Assembly (NCBI GenBank): GCA_032871835.1
Contig: CM065295.1
Location: 44,514,360 to 44,578,359 of the forward strand
Source: Dipteronia dyeriana
Lineage: Eukaryota > Streptophyta > Magnoliopsida > Sapindales > Sapindaceae
Direction of reading: 5' to 3'
Length of the DNA: 64,000 nucleotides
Shown here: positions 22,503 to 34,519 of the stretch, one piece after another
Layout: every line of letters starts with the position of its first letter
How positions within the stretch are numbered: position 1 is the stretch's first letter
Program-made: the position numbers and the translations under genes
The notes under the pieces: generated by a model
Told to the model about the DNA's origin: nothing
The model's input: the letters and a program-made list of their open reading frames with translations, nothing else
The model's database searches: none

Positions 22503-22897
22503 AGTTGACAGGACCCACCCCGACTCCTCTCTTGAGTGCGTGGGAGGCCCTGTGGGCTGCCCCGACTCCTCTCTCTTGAGTACGAGGGAAACCCTATGGG
22601 CTCTACATTTACTAGCATGATAAAAGGACTTTCTACTGAAATTTTCATAGGAAATACTTGCTATTAAAGAAATAAAATATAAGGAGAGTGAAAAATGTAC
22701 TTAATTGCAATTTCTTTTCATATATTTTCGTTCTTTACAAAAAGTGTCAAAATTGACTGATCGGACCAAAAATCGACCACTATAAAAACTAAGTTACCAG
22801 TCCATCCCGAGTGGGAATCTGAACAGGCCGAGTAGACCGAATAGGCCATGTGGGCCGAGTAGGTCAAGTAGGCCGAGTAGAAATCAGACCATGTTCT

Positions 22898-22982
22898 GAC
22901 CATGCCTACCGTCCCGACTATGCCTACCGTCCCGACCATGCCTACCGTCCTAACCATGCCTACTGTCCCAACCATGCCGACC
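22898..22982 (-). repeat. 18-bp minisatellite in Tekay 5' LTR
   Basis: Five tandem units of about ccgaccatgcctaccgt. Since 18 is divisible by three, the array stays open in frame and creates a spurious Met-Val-Gly-Thr-Val-Gly peptide. Confidence 0.85.
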
Positions 22983-24013
22983 TCATATTTCTAAATATGT
23001 ACATGAAAATTTAAAATGCATGACTTTTATGCTTCATGATGTCATCGAGTGGCCCACCTCAAAACTTCTGAGTCTGCACAACCGAGCAGCTACCTAAATA
23101 AAATTTTAAGAGTGAAAGGATGAGCGCTAACGCCCAGTGAATGAATGAATGAAAACCTTTAAAAACACTTTTCTAGATCACTTTATAATAAGCATTCAGC
23201 AATACATGGTATAAAATAATATATCTACTTTCATACTTAATAAATCGAATACTGAATGCATCACTTTTCTGAGCAAGAGTAAGATACTTTATAAAATCTT
23301 AATCTTCACTAAATTAATACCGGGGATATCCTCCATACGTAAGCCGAAATACATTCGTGCAAACGCAGAGTCATGAATAACTTCTGGTCATACCCGTGCA
23401 GAGTGACTCAATTACTCTTTCTCTGGTCAATACTCGGGCAGAGCGACTCTCTGGTCATACAAGTGCAGAGCGACTCAATTACTCTTTCTCTGGTCATGCA
23501 CTTGCAGAGCGACTCATGACATACACATGTGTAGAACGGCCTCAAAAGCCAACCATAATCATAACTGGGGAAGGTACATACATGGTGCTTTTATAGAAAT
23601 CATAATCTCTTCTTGATAATTCATAAAATAATATACTGTTTCTGAATGCTAATATAAGCATAAAATATATACTTTCGATTCTCTGTAAACTCACCATCAA
23701 TCATAAAAAGCAAAAAAAAGCTTAAAATGATTTGCAGCAATTTAAAGCATAAAACTGTAAACTTGAGTTAAAAACAAAACAAAACTGAAACTTAATTCAC
23801 TCACAACTTAGACTTCAAGCTTATCTCAGACTGAGTATGCTAGGTTCCCTTCATCTTCTTTCCCTAACAATCACAAGATCCAATTAAAAACTAGATATCA
23901 AAGAATAATCAACTAAAATCTGTAATCACGAGAGCTTCACTGACTTTTCTCTTTTCTTCTATTTCCTTTCTTCCGCTTGATTATACTGCTTTCTAGCTCT
24001 CACAACTTTTTTC

Positions 24014-24015
<2 letters not shown>

Positions 24016-24071
<56 letters not shown>
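24016..24071. repeat. (AT)n microsatellite
   Basis: An uninterrupted AT run of about 55 bp in the Tekay 5' LTR. The 3' LTR has only about 16 bp at the same point (17572-17587). Confidence 0.95.
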
Positions 24072-24072
<1 letters not shown>

Positions 24073-24254
24073 TTATGGAAGGACACAGCTGAAGTTGTGA
24101 GATAATTAACCAAGCTCACAGCTGCCTGTCAGCCATGCATTTCACTTGGCTTACTCACCTGATGCCTTTTCTGCTTCACGCTTATCCCATTTTTTATTTT
24201 TATTTTTTTAAAATTGGGCTTTTCAATTGGGCCTAAAAGATATTGGGTGTTACA

Positions 24255-25037
24255 AAACATGCATGATTGACTAGACAACATTAGTTATGTGCATTCATGC
24301 TTATGTCTAATATTTTCCACAGGATGTGTTGATCATAACATTCTATGTTGTGTGTTTGTTTGCGTTTTACATTCATGATCACCTAGATGCCTTGTGAGAA
24401 GAAAGTCTTAACAATAAGTGGGAGACCCTATTGAGCACGGAAGTCTTACCTAGGTTCGTGAAGATCCGGAAGGTTGAGCAAGAAAGTCTTGCCTAGGGTC
24501 GTAAGGATCTGGAAGGGTGAGCCTGGGAAGTCTTAACAAGAGGTGTGAGGCCTCCGAATGTTGAGCAAGAGGGTGACATATTCATTAGTAGGATAGGAGG
24601 ATAGTTTCTAGGTGAAGGGGTCACTTGAGAGATTGTATTTTTCTTATCTACTAGTGGATTTTGTTTGCCGGTGGTTGCTAACCCGTGGATGTTTCCTCTC
24701 CTAAGGTTTACCACGTTATATATTGTGTCAACTTTTCTCTATCCCTATCTCTCTTATATTGGTATTTATTATTTGAATACTATGGATATAGCTTTATATG
24801 TAAGTTGACTTCCTTACTATAATATCAATTGTGTATATGTTATGGTTGCTTGTTTATATCACACTTTATATGTTTTATATATTGTTTAAGCATCTTTAAT
24901 TGATATATATATTATGATACAAGCAATCTAGAGGGACAAACTTTTGTTTGTTTCTAAGTGAGTCGAAAAAGGTGTCTAACCTATTCACCCCCCCTCTAGG
25001 TTAGCCTTGAGCATTTAACCGTGTTTGTATTTTTACA
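24255..25037 (+). mobile_element. Sirevirus-type solo LTR, 3' part (LTR-S1 continued)
   Basis: Resumes after the duplicated AAACA. It contains the aagtctt...gtgagc repeats near 24400-24560 and the conserved tract ctattcaccccccctctagg (24981-25000), and ends gtttgtatttttaca. Confidence 0.8.
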
Positions 25038-25930
25038 CTTCCCCTCATAACGACTCTCCTCTATTAGCTCACCCTACCCATTCGCTATCTGGGGGTGGAT
25101 ATTATCACACTACTCCCGACCGTGCCTGGTCAAGCTAAGCATGTAATGGTGGCCATATACTATTTTACCCGATGGGTGGAGACAGAGTCTCTTACTCAGA
25201 TAACTGAGGAGAATACAACAAGATTCATTAAGAAAAACATTGTTTGTCAGTTCAGTACTTCTTTGGCGATAATCACCGATTTGGGTAATCAGTTCGATAA
25301 TTCTCGATTCAGAGACTTTTGTGAGAACCTGGGAATTGAGCTCCGCTTCACATCATTAGCACACCTTCAAACCAACAGACTAGTATAAGCCACGAACAAA
25401 ACTATCAAGAAGCTCTGAAAGAAAAAACTCAAATAGAAGAAGGTGAAATAGGCAGAAGAGCTCTCTAATGTGCTATGGGCTTACCGAACCACGAAGAGGA
25501 CCATTACTGAAGATACCCCTTACTCATTGACTTTCGAGGTAGAAGCGGTCCTACCAATTAAACACAAGCTTACATCTTTCAAGGTTCAACACTTTGAACT
25601 AAAACGTATGTCCAAGCTAAAAACCAACATGGACCTCCTAAAAGAGAAGCATGACAGAGTTGCAGAGAGGGTATCGATCTATGATATTAGGATCACCTGG
25701 TATCTTAATAAGAAGGTCAGAATCTGAAGCTTTAAAGAAAGGGACTTAGTTCTCAAAAAAGTTACTCAGAATACTCTGAAGAGGTCTGATAGGGTACGAG
25801 CCCCGAATGGGAAGGACCTTACCGGATTAAAGTGATAGTCCATAATGAGGCCTACAAGTTGGAAGACATGAAAGGTTGCCTCATTGACCACACCTGGAAT
25901 ATGGATCACCTCAAAAGGATCTACTCATGA
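25038..25930 (+). pseudogene. Tat integrase core and C-terminus
   Basis: Continues the gene broken at 14235. After a frameshift near 25097 the core reads VDIITLLPTVPGQAKHVMVA (first catalytic Asp), AIITDLGNQFDN (second Asp) and a decayed NxxxE region LQTNRLV followed by a stop near 25386. The later part has LWAYRTTKRTITEDTPYSLTF and a C-terminal basic region. Several stops lie between 25386 and 25470 and at 25725. It joins viral DNA to the target in functional relatives. Confidence 0.85.
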
Positions 25931-26643
25931 AGTTTACAAAAGCGAGATTGATCACCAATCGGTATCGCCTGGAGTTTGTATCGCCTTAAGCTTGCTTGTA
26001 TCACCTAAATGTGATCAACAAAGAAGTCTTCTTTTTCTCTAACAAGTTCTGTTTCTGATCGCCTTGATAATCTGTATTTTAACATATGATCGCCTTCAGA
26101 CCAGGAGACCACATGGCACTCTTGATGCCTTTGACTGGACCCACCCCTCTCTAAGAAGGGCTGGTGCACAAGTGGCCTTAGTTGCCTACCAGGCCAAGGA
26201 TACGGATTCGTGGCCCTAGTTATCCATTGCATCCCAAAGACCAGGAGAGCTTATATGGCACTCCTAAAGCCTTGGACGAAACCCAATCTCTCTAAGGAAA
26301 GACCAGGAGCAAAAGTGGCTTTAGTTACCTACTAGGATATTTGTTTTTAAGTACCTGGATTCATAGAATAGGAATGCCAGGTACCTGGATTCGCCTATCT
26401 ATAAAGACCTGGTGCGAAAGTGGCTTTAGTTGCCTACCATGATTTTTTCGTCTAAGTACTTGTATTCCTGGAACAGGAATGCCAGATACCGAGATTTGCC
26501 TATGTATAAAGCCCAGGTGTGAAAGTGGCATTGGTTGCCTACCAGGATTTTTTTGCCTAAGTACCAGGATACTCGGAATAGAAATGCCAGGTATACGGAT
26601 TCACCTGTGTACAAAGACCCGGTGTGAAAGTGGCCTTAGTTGC
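25931..26643 (+). repeat. 105-bp tandem repeats downstream of Tat pol
   Basis: Units beginning gacc(t/c)ggtg..aaagtgg start at 26301, 26406, 26511 and 26616, an exact 105-bp period. Each contains tagttgcctaccagga and aggaatgccagg. A more diverged copy lies near 26157. The first ~170 bp holds short tatcgcct-type repeats only. Tandem arrays in this 3' region are known for Tat elements. Confidence 0.8.
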
Positions 26644-27620
26644 TGTTAACGGCCTTTCTAGGCAGGAGTCAAAAGAAGACTTTTCCATCAGGCTAATATC
26701 TGGTAGGACCAGGACCGCGACCACCGCAGTTCCTTGGTACCAGGAAACATCATTACCATGATCTAGAAAGAGGTTGATGCCACAATATGCCATTTCAGTG
26801 GTATCAGAGGGCACTAGTACCGCGGTACCAACTACCTGACATCCAAATACCGCAACATCTATCCAAATCGATCCAGTAAGAGTATCCCATCCGCCCAGCG
26901 AGGAGAATGACATCGAGATGGTACCAGCACTCTAAGAAGGGGACTACCCTAGCAAGTATGGACCGATACACCAAGGGTTGTGGAACATTATCACATTCAA
27001 AGAAATGAAACCAACATTCGTCTCAAATAAGGCAAAGGGGAAAGTTAACCTCTTTATCACTTAAAGCGTCATAAATGAGATAAAATGGTCAACCCAACCC
27101 GAATTTAAATACAACGGAAAATACATCGCAATTAAAGGGAATAATTCCCATGCTAACTCACGGCCTCAATCAACGCCAGTCAACACCAAAAATAAGGACT
27201 CCGATGATTGCAGATCAATTGACTAGATTTACATGGATTGACAAAAAGAATCAGGGACCATAAATATGACGACAGAGGTCGAAAAAAAGATCCAAAAGTT
27301 GAGAGAAAAACATCATCGCCTATAGAGAGATTTCCACTTTTCGACTTGTATGAATTCACAATCGCCTATTGTGTGAGAGAAAGTGAGTGAGAGAGAGAGT
27401 TTTATAGTGAAAACTATACCTATCTTTTTACTAGGAAATTCTACCATTAATAAAAATAGTTTGAATTATTTGTTCTTCTACTTTATATTGTTCCATTACC
27501 CCTATTTTTCATTCGTATTGATCTGTGGTACCTAGAGGTACCTACTCAACTACGATCTTCTGGGTTGCAGTTTGAGGGTGTTGATTAAAATTCTATGTCC
27601 AAACAAATTTTTGATTAACA
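26644..27620 (+). mobile_element. Tat-type solo LTR inside the repeat array
   Basis: 977 bp, TGTTAAC...TTAACA ends, related along its length to the LTR at 30928-31950. Removing it plus 5 bp returns the 105-bp array to phase within 1 bp, which shows it inserted into the array and left the usual 5-bp duplication, now mutated (GTTGC/TCTGT). Confidence 0.75.
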
Positions 27621-28199
27621 TCTGTCTACCAGGATCTTTTCGACTAAGTACTTGGATTTCTAGAACAGGAATACTAGGTAACAAGATTCACCTATGTTTA
27701 AAAGTCTGGTGCAAACGTGGCATTAGTTGTCTACCAGGATCTTTTCGCCTAAGGAACAAGATTCCTAAAATAGGGTAATGCCTAGAACCCTAATTCTCTT
27801 ATGCATGAAGACTTGTTGCTAAAGTGACTTTAACAGCATACGAGTATTTGTTAGTTTGAGATCCTGGATTCCTAGTGCAGGAAACCCCGGTACTGATTAT
27901 CACTTTTGATCGCATATCTACAATAACTTAAAAGGATTGCCAAATACTTAGAGTTAGATGCATTCAGGGACTAATTCCCAGATTGTCCCAGAATAAAGTA
28001 AAGGATGTGTATCTACTATGATGCAGAATGTCACCAAGGTAACAAATCCATAGTTGAATAGGAATCTAACATATGTAAATAAAAAAAATGAAAACTTTCA
28101 TTGATCAAATAAGGAACCCAAACCCTATTTCCGGGCTAGAGAAAGAAACGAGACCAAGTATCAGCTATTCTATAAGAAAAAAAGATAAAATACATTATG
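27621..28199 (+). repeat. Continuation of the Tat tandem array and spacer
   Basis: Two further diverged units (27621-27900) with tgtctaccaggatctttt and ctggtgcaaacgtggcatt. After 27900 the repeat fades and no gene is visible. Confidence 0.6.
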
Positions 28200-30508
28200 C
28201 TATGCCATCAGTGTTTGCCTCTCCTCCTACCTTTGATCCACTCTCCTAGCTGGCATACCCAGAAATATCGGCTTCTTTCTCCCCAGTCACAACTACCATT
28301 GGATCGATAGAAATGGCCCTACTTCAAACAGAGCAGTGTCAAAAGTTGAGTAGCTTTAGCCATAATATTGCTCTGGTCCCATCCATTGATTTAGCTTAGG
28401 TCAAAGGGAATGGGGGATTTCTTGTGTAGTGAAGAGTAATAAAGAAATACGCTTCTCCAAAGGAGGCAACTTCCTTAGCTTCCAAGACAGTCACGTTATC
28501 GTATACGGCCTAGTTCTCCTTCTCTATCAGTTCTTTTTCCTTCATCGGAGTATTCCTCTAAGTGGAATAACAAGCAGACCTTAAAAGCTCCATGTCACAA
28601 AGCATGCTGAATCCGCTCCATGTCTACCAATGCTTTGGTCACAGTCCCTTTAACCTGGTTCATAACCCTGTTCAGAAAGGCTACACTTCCCTCCGCCCGG
28701 GTTTGGTCACTCTCAGCCTCCTCCATCTCTATCTAGGCAACGTTGACCTGCTCTTAGAGAGTTTCTGCCTATTGGCCTAATGCCTCTATGAACTTGAAAA
28801 CCTATAGAACGTAAAGGAAAAAGAGAGGTTAAGTAAGTCTAGATATAAGGAATGATGGAAGACCATACCTCAGCCAGAAGAGCAGACCCCTTGGGAATTA
28901 GAAAGTCAACGGACATCACAGCCATTGCTTGCAAGTCACCACCAGGGCACACTGCCTTGAACCGAGACAGGACTTTATCTTCACTGGTACTCCTTGTCGG
29001 TGAACTGGGTGGAGCTAGGGAATAGTGGAAGGAGTGGTAGTAGGATCAAAACTTTTCTCCCTATTTACCGTGATTCGGCGATCAGCAGGCACAGCAGAAG
29101 GAGGAGGAGAAGATGATGGTTAGAAAGATCTAGCAAGGGTAGCGATGGGGGCTTGTCTTTATACTTGGCTAGAAGAGCCCCTAATTCTTGTAAGCCTACC
29201 TGTCATTTCAGCCTAGTTGGAGTGAGCTGAATGAGGAGAATGATGAAGAGATCTTGATGCTACCGGGTCTGGATTCGCTACAAGTCGGATCAGTCTATAT
29301 GAGGTACTTACCCTTAGAGTAAAATCGAGGCGAGGAGGAGGCAAAACATGTCGAGAAGAAGACTAATGATGATCTTTAGGATGGGACAATGAATCTTGGA
29401 CTGGTAAAGGAACTGTATAAACTATTAAAGAAAATTTAGCATCTACCAAAGACTCTTAAGTTAAAACGAAGCAAAAGAATAAGGGAAAGATATCTACATA
29501 GGGAAACGTGTGATATCCAAAGGTAGCATTCTACCTTGCCTGATTCAAAAGGGACAGAGGTAGGAAATTCGAAGTTCATGTAAGGTCGAGAGATGATATT
29601 TTTCAAAATGCTCACTGCCTCGGTGGGGATACTACCCTTCTCCCACTCGTTCCTCCTACCAAATCGAGTAGTGATCTAGAATTCGGATCTATCATTATAA
29701 AGTGAGCGGCTCCAATCGCATTCTGTAATGATCCATTCATTTCGCCATGAACTATCTTTCTTTTTAGTATCAAGAATCGTGAACTTTAAAAGGTTTTGGG
29801 TCTTATGTAGAACTACTGCCCCTTGGGACTAAGGGCCATGGCCGCTATCTAGAAAATACAACGAAGGTCGTTCAGGCTGGACTCTATAGTGGAATGATCG
29901 ATCTCGCACTACTTTCTCTAGAGCACCAGTAATCCCACAAGGTTCCTCCAAAACCCTGGTGTCAGCTGAAGCAAAGCAAGTTAAAGGGCATAGAGCCCCC
30001 TGCGAACAGTTGGATGGAGAGGTAGTCAGACCCCGTACTCAAAGGTAGAAATATGAATGGGAAGCTGGATTGAAGGGGGAGAGTACATGTCATACCCCTA
30101 GTACGAGATAGTGACGGAGATAACATACAAGATTCTATAATCTCTCCTTAAGTGCTCGATAGTGTCAGTGGTATAAGTGGAATCAGGGACGCACCAAAAA
30201 TCACTAGGGAGAGTGAGTACCCTGCCAGTCACAGCCGTGAAATATTTGATTGAAGCTTAACTCCCTCTTACATTATCGACCATGACGATAGAGTCCTCAT
30301 CAAGTACGTCAACCGGAGAGTCAGGGTTATTGCTGAAACCCATCTCGATAGCTACATTCTTATTCAAATGGCGATGTTGAATCACAATAGAGCCTTCACC
30401 GTCATTGCCCTATTATCAACTTCCCTTCCGTTAGAGAGACAAACTCAAGCTATCTGCCGAATCACCATCGTTGTACTCAAAGATTTTGTCTAAGCTGTCA
30501 GATGACAT
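28200..30508 (-). pseudogene. Antisense ORF of Tat element (PF04195-like)
   Basis: It starts at a plausible ATG (30508, MSSDSLDKIFEYNDGDSAD) and reads with many stops. The most telling block is SPPSIQLPIHISTFEYGV followed by LPLHPTVRRGLYALNL, the pattern of the putative gypsy-type transposon domain (PF04195) seen in antisense genes of Tat elements such as Grande. Later parts include RNEWIITECDW and KNIISRPYMNFEFP. Function in such elements is unknown. The family name comes from remembered motif shape and not from a search; the 3' limit is approximate. Confidence 0.55.
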
Positions 30509-30927
30509 GATTGAAGATAAAATAAGAGAAAAAGATTAGGGATTAGCAAGGTGATTGGGGATTTTTCTTCTTTGAGAAGCAAGAAGCAATGTGGGTGACT
30601 TGTGAAAAAGAAGAAGTGATGGGTTAAGTTATAAATAGGACAAGAAGGTGGTTACCGGGAAAGGAAAGGGAAGATCATCACCGAAGTGAGATAATCAAAA
30701 GGAGGGAAAGGCAGTTTCAAGAAACGCACGCCATTAAAATCTCTCATTTAAAATGACTAGCCTATTTTATCTTAACGTGTGAAGCCCTATTAATTGCAGC
30801 GTGCTCAAATGAAGATTTCTTTCCATATACTAGTTACTAGTAAGAAGAGATGAGCAAAATTTTTCAAGCATTATAGATCCTGACTCCAACCCCAACTAGG
30901 TACTGGTGTTCAAGTCAGGAGGAGTTC
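30509..30927 (+). mobile_element. Tat 3' untranslated region to the LTR
   Basis: No ORF is supported. The last bases, caggaggagttc (30916-30927), are a short purine-rich tract directly before the LTR and probably the plus-strand primer. Confidence 0.5.
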
Positions 30928-31950
30928 TGTTAACAACCTTTTTTGGCAGAGGTCCAAAGAAGAATTTTTCTCCCCCACTAAAGTTGCTTAAAGTAGAAGG
31001 ACACTATAGAAAGAGAAAAAGCATCGGGCTGACTCTGATAGGACCTGTATTGGTACCATTCTGGTTCCTCGATACCGAGAAACTTTGATGCCATGATATA
31101 GAAAGCCTCAAGGACACAACATGTCATTTCCCTGGTGTCAAAGAGTACCGGTACTGGGACACCGTTACCTGGTAACTAAGTATCGTGATACCTATCATGG
31201 ATCTATCCAATAAGTATATCCCATCCATCAAGCATGTATAATGATAGCGAGAAGGCTCCAGCACGCGAAAGAGAAAACTGCCTAAACAGAAGTGGACAAG
31301 TACACCAATGAACCTAGAACAGAGCTACATCCAAAGGTAAGAAGTCTGCATTTTTCTCCAACAAAGCAGGAAAGAAAATGACCTCTCCAGCCATTTAAAA
31401 GCACCATAAATTAAATGAAAAAAGTCAACCTAATCAGAGTTTACTAATATAGGAACTACAACTTGATTCAATACATAATTCTCGCGCTTACATGCAACCT
31501 CAATCAACGCAAAAACAATATTTTTTATGATTGCATGTTAATTCACCAAATTTTTATGGATTGACTGCATGAATTAGAGACCATAAATATGACAAAAAAG
31601 GTCAAAGAAAAGGATCTAAAAATCAATATAAAGATGCCAAGAAGAGAAATGGGACACAATCGCCTACTATGAAAGTTCCATTTATCGACTTACATGAGTT
31701 TGCCATCGACTACTATGTAGAGAGAGTGTGTGTGTGTGTGAGAGAGAGAGAAGAGAGAGTGAAAATCTGACCTTCATTGTATCAGAAAAAGTTGTATTAT
31801 CAATAAAAGAATCTCTAGTGTTTTTTTCTCTCTCTACTACACCTCATTGTTTATTCATACAAAATCTTGGTACCCAATCCTAATACGATCGCCCAGGTTG
31901 CAGTTTGAGGGTGTTGATCAAAAATCTACCCAACGATTTTTTGGTTAACA
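30928..31950 (+). mobile_element. 3' LTR of the Tat element
   Basis: 1,023 bp with TGTTAAC...GTTAACA inverted ends. It contains a GT/GA simple repeat (31725-31755). Homologous to 26644-27620. The 5' LTR of the element is not in the window. Confidence 0.75.
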
Positions 31951-32600
31951 ATAACATTTAGGCGTAATGTGGCCAACCACATTATAATAATGACAAATCA
32001 TAGCGAATTTAGAAAAGTTACCTTTTGGGTGGGAGTGTACCAAATGGTGAAGTCTTTTCACTATGGTTGACTTTGCTTTTGGCCTTGGAAGAGTTGGTCG
32101 TATAAGTCTTTTTGTTCATTCATGATTTACCTTTAGTTGTAGGAGACTTTTCTTGCTTATTTACAAATCCTAAGCCAAGGATATCTCCATAAAGTCTAGC
32201 GAGCTTCATTATCTGGTCAAACTTGATTGAACAAATAGTCAAGCCTTTGGTAACTTGATATGCCAATTCGATTTACTCAATGTAGTATTGCTCTTTCTTC
32301 TTCATGATAGCCAACTTCTCTTACTTGTCTTTGATCAATTCCTTCAAGAAAAGCAAATTATTAGCAAAGTCAATATTTAAATCTTTTAACACAAGAGCTT
32401 CCTCAACCATCTTCTTTTCTTGACATTTGATCATTTTTTTCTTCACTTCAACTCCCTTCAGGGCTTCTTCTTCTTCTTTCTCAAGAGATTAAACTTTTTC
32501 CATCAAGTTGAAGTTGGTGGTCTTTAATTTACAATTCTCTTCATTGAGTTGCATAATCGAGTGATCATGTCTAGATTGATTATCCTTTTGGAGATCCTCT
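31951..32600 (-). pseudogene. Copia (Sirevirus-like) gag, C-terminal part
   Basis: Minus-strand translation gives a long coiled coil (SRHDHSIMQLNEENCKLK and onward), then LGLGFVNKQEKSPTTKGKS and a decayed knuckle CHYYNVVGHITPKC. It corresponds to CHYCNMVGHIRPRC in the Sirevirus at 39103-50038. It continues upstream at 34247-34519 beyond an inserted LTR. Confidence 0.7.
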
Positions 32601-34246
32601 TGTCGTGTACGTTTTTGTCGTTAGAAAATGTACGTCAAAAATATTTATAAAGAACCACAACAATGCCTCAAAAGTTTATAAAACTAGTACAATGGCAAGT
32701 GGGGTGTCTTCCACGGAGAAAAGGAAATCAAATGGCTAAAACTAGTTAACTACTATCAACCTAAAATAATGCATGAAAAAGTAAAGATCAATGGTTGATT
32801 TGAAAAGTTAATAACTACAATTAGACTAGCTAATCTAACATGCAATTAATGTTAAAAAGAACGCGGAATGGCAAGATAAGATATAGGATGTGAATGCGGG
32901 AGTCAATGCAATTCTTACGCGAATAGTCGGCAATCCATTCTTTAAGAACCGATTCTATTATTATGGGCTAATCTATCTTTAAGGGTGACTTAAAGTCATA
33001 ACTCTCACTCGCAACTACTTGGTCGGATTTGGAAAGATAGAGACTTTTATCACATAAATTCTCTACTACACAACTCCTTGGTTGGTTTATGAGAGAATCC
33101 CTCTTTGAGCATAGACAGATTCTAATGGTTAGGGATAGCCTGGAAGGACATATTCAATAATCCACCTCTTTCCATTAAAGCCTAAATGCATAGGAAAGGC
33201 ACATTCACTACACAGCCGTTCCATTCAATTTATCTAGTTTTAATCACAAAAAAATGTGTATCTAACTGTATCTAACTTGGATTGAGAGATGGCATATATA
33301 CTTAATCCAAGAAGATATATGATCCAATTTAAAACTCAAAATAGATTGATAATCAACAAGAGCCAAGAGATGGCATATCTACTTAATTCAAGACGTAGTC
33401 AGTTGCATTAAAAAACCATTGAATGAAAATTATATAATCAAATACTAAGAATATGGTGGAAAACCCACAATCCGTGGATTATTACATCATATCCTACAAA
33501 AGGGTGTAGCTACTCATGACAAATGCAATAAAATAACAAGGAGAAAAGAGATAGAGAAGACCTATGTAGAGATTCTCCTTCCTTAAAGCCTCAATCCAAT
33601 CTCCAAGCATCCTTTGTTGAGTAGATGATAAAGATGATGGTTATATTTAGTGAGGAATGATTCCTAGATCTAAGGTTAGTTGTTAGTGATGTGAGGTAGA
33701 GAAAAGAGTGATCTGGAAAGAGGGCGGGAGAGTGGAAGTGTGGAAGTGTGGAGAAGAAAAGGGAAGAGAGAGTTTTCAATAAGAAAATGGTGTATTTATA
33801 TGCTTGGGAGGTAAGGGCACGGTCTGAGCATGAAACAACATCATTATCCCTCTAAATATTGCCTAAAACCTATCATTTGTTGGACTGAAAGTTGCGGTGC
33901 ATGGGTTAGTGCACAGGTAAGTTACCCGTGCAATACCCTTGCACAGCCATGCATAGAAGACTCGGAATCGTAATCCGTAAAAACTGCTAGAAACTAGACT
34001 TATGGGGCTTTCCGAATAAACGTAATCCAAAGCATGGTTCAATTTAAAAAGGGAGAAGTTAAATGATCTGCACACATTTTTTTTACAATTTCAGCCCTTT
34101 AGTCACCAAATCTCACTTTTTGCTTGAAAAAACATTGAATGCTTGAAATGACAAGAATATAGCCATTAGATACCAAAATATGCTCGAAAACAAGCTAAAG
34201 GATATTAAATTGAGGGGAAAAATATAGCACAATTTTGGCATGATCA
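32601..34246 (-). mobile_element. Solo LTR of the LTR-a family (LTR-c)
   Basis: 1,646 bp, minus strand TGATCATGCC...ACACGACA, flanked by CCTCT (32596-32600) and CCTAT (34247-34251), a 5-bp duplication with one mismatch. The flanking halves form one Copia gag. A TATA box lies at 33791-33802 on the minus strand. Hairpin-type repeats occur around 33000-33120, for example ATTCTCT with AGAGAAT. Confidence 0.8.
33791..33802 (-). promoter_or_regulatory. TATA box of LTR-c
   Basis: The minus-strand sequence catataaataca lies at the same place relative to the LTR start as in LTR-a. Confidence 0.55.
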
Positions 34247-34519
34247 CCTATTCTTCTTCAATTTCTTTTACATGTGAACATGTGCCATATCGATAATTAC
34301 CTACAAATTCATCACCTTTCGAGGACTTTATTTCCTCTTCATCTTTGCTTTTATTACTAAGATTCTTTTCAAGTTTATCAACAAAATTGCTTGTAGAAAA
34401 ATGAAATCTAGAATATGAAAAACCATTTTCATGAATACCATGGAGTTTATCCCATGCCTCTTTTGCCAATTCAATGCATATAATAGAGCGACAATATTTA
34501 AGACTAATATTTTTATAAA
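34247..34519 (-). pseudogene. Copia gag, UBN2-like part
   Basis: The peptide ELAKEAWDKLHGIHENGFSY matches the AKE(A/I)WD-L signature of the Copia gag UBN2 domain. Residues continue to HVKEIEEE and then, across LTR-c, into the coiled coil at 32600. The N-terminal side is cut by the LTR at 34520. Confidence 0.65.

Larger units (their letters stand above)
16057..24254 (-). mobile_element. Complete Tekay/Del-type Ty3/Gypsy element (8,198 bp)
   Basis: Minus-strand order is 5' LTR (24254-22506), iMet primer site, gag with CCHC knuckle, protease, RT, RNase H, integrase, chromodomain, polypurine tract, 3' LTR (17760-16057). Both LTRs have TGTAACACCC...GGTCCTGTCA ends. The target duplication AAACA at 16052-16056 and 24255-24259 is perfect, proving insertion into LTR-S1. 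The chromodomain places it among chromoviruses, which target heterochromatic histone marks. Gag, RT, RNase H and chromodomain carry stops, so it is not autonomous now. Confidence 0.92.
22506..24254 (-). mobile_element. Tekay 5' LTR
   Basis: 1,749 bp with the same ends as the 3' LTR. It is longer mainly because of an AT run (24016-24071) and one more copy of the 18-bp repeat (22898-22982). Confidence 0.88.

Noticed and set aside
22718..22975. 85-aa Met-Val-Gly-rich frame
   Set aside because: Minisatellite translation in the Tekay 5' LTR; not a gene.
27000..27200. Possible tRNA or snRNA gene
   Set aside because: No cloverleaf with A and B boxes could be built here or elsewhere in the window.
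26301..27900. Regular 105-bp repeats considered as a CRISPR-like array
   Set aside because: Whole units are repeated without unique spacers, next to Tat pol in a plant-type genome.
31951..34519. LTR-c with the Copia gag on its downstream side as a chimeric element
   Set aside because: The upstream side also holds Copia gag, and CCTCT/CCTAT flanks fit a solo LTR insertion, so no chimera is needed.
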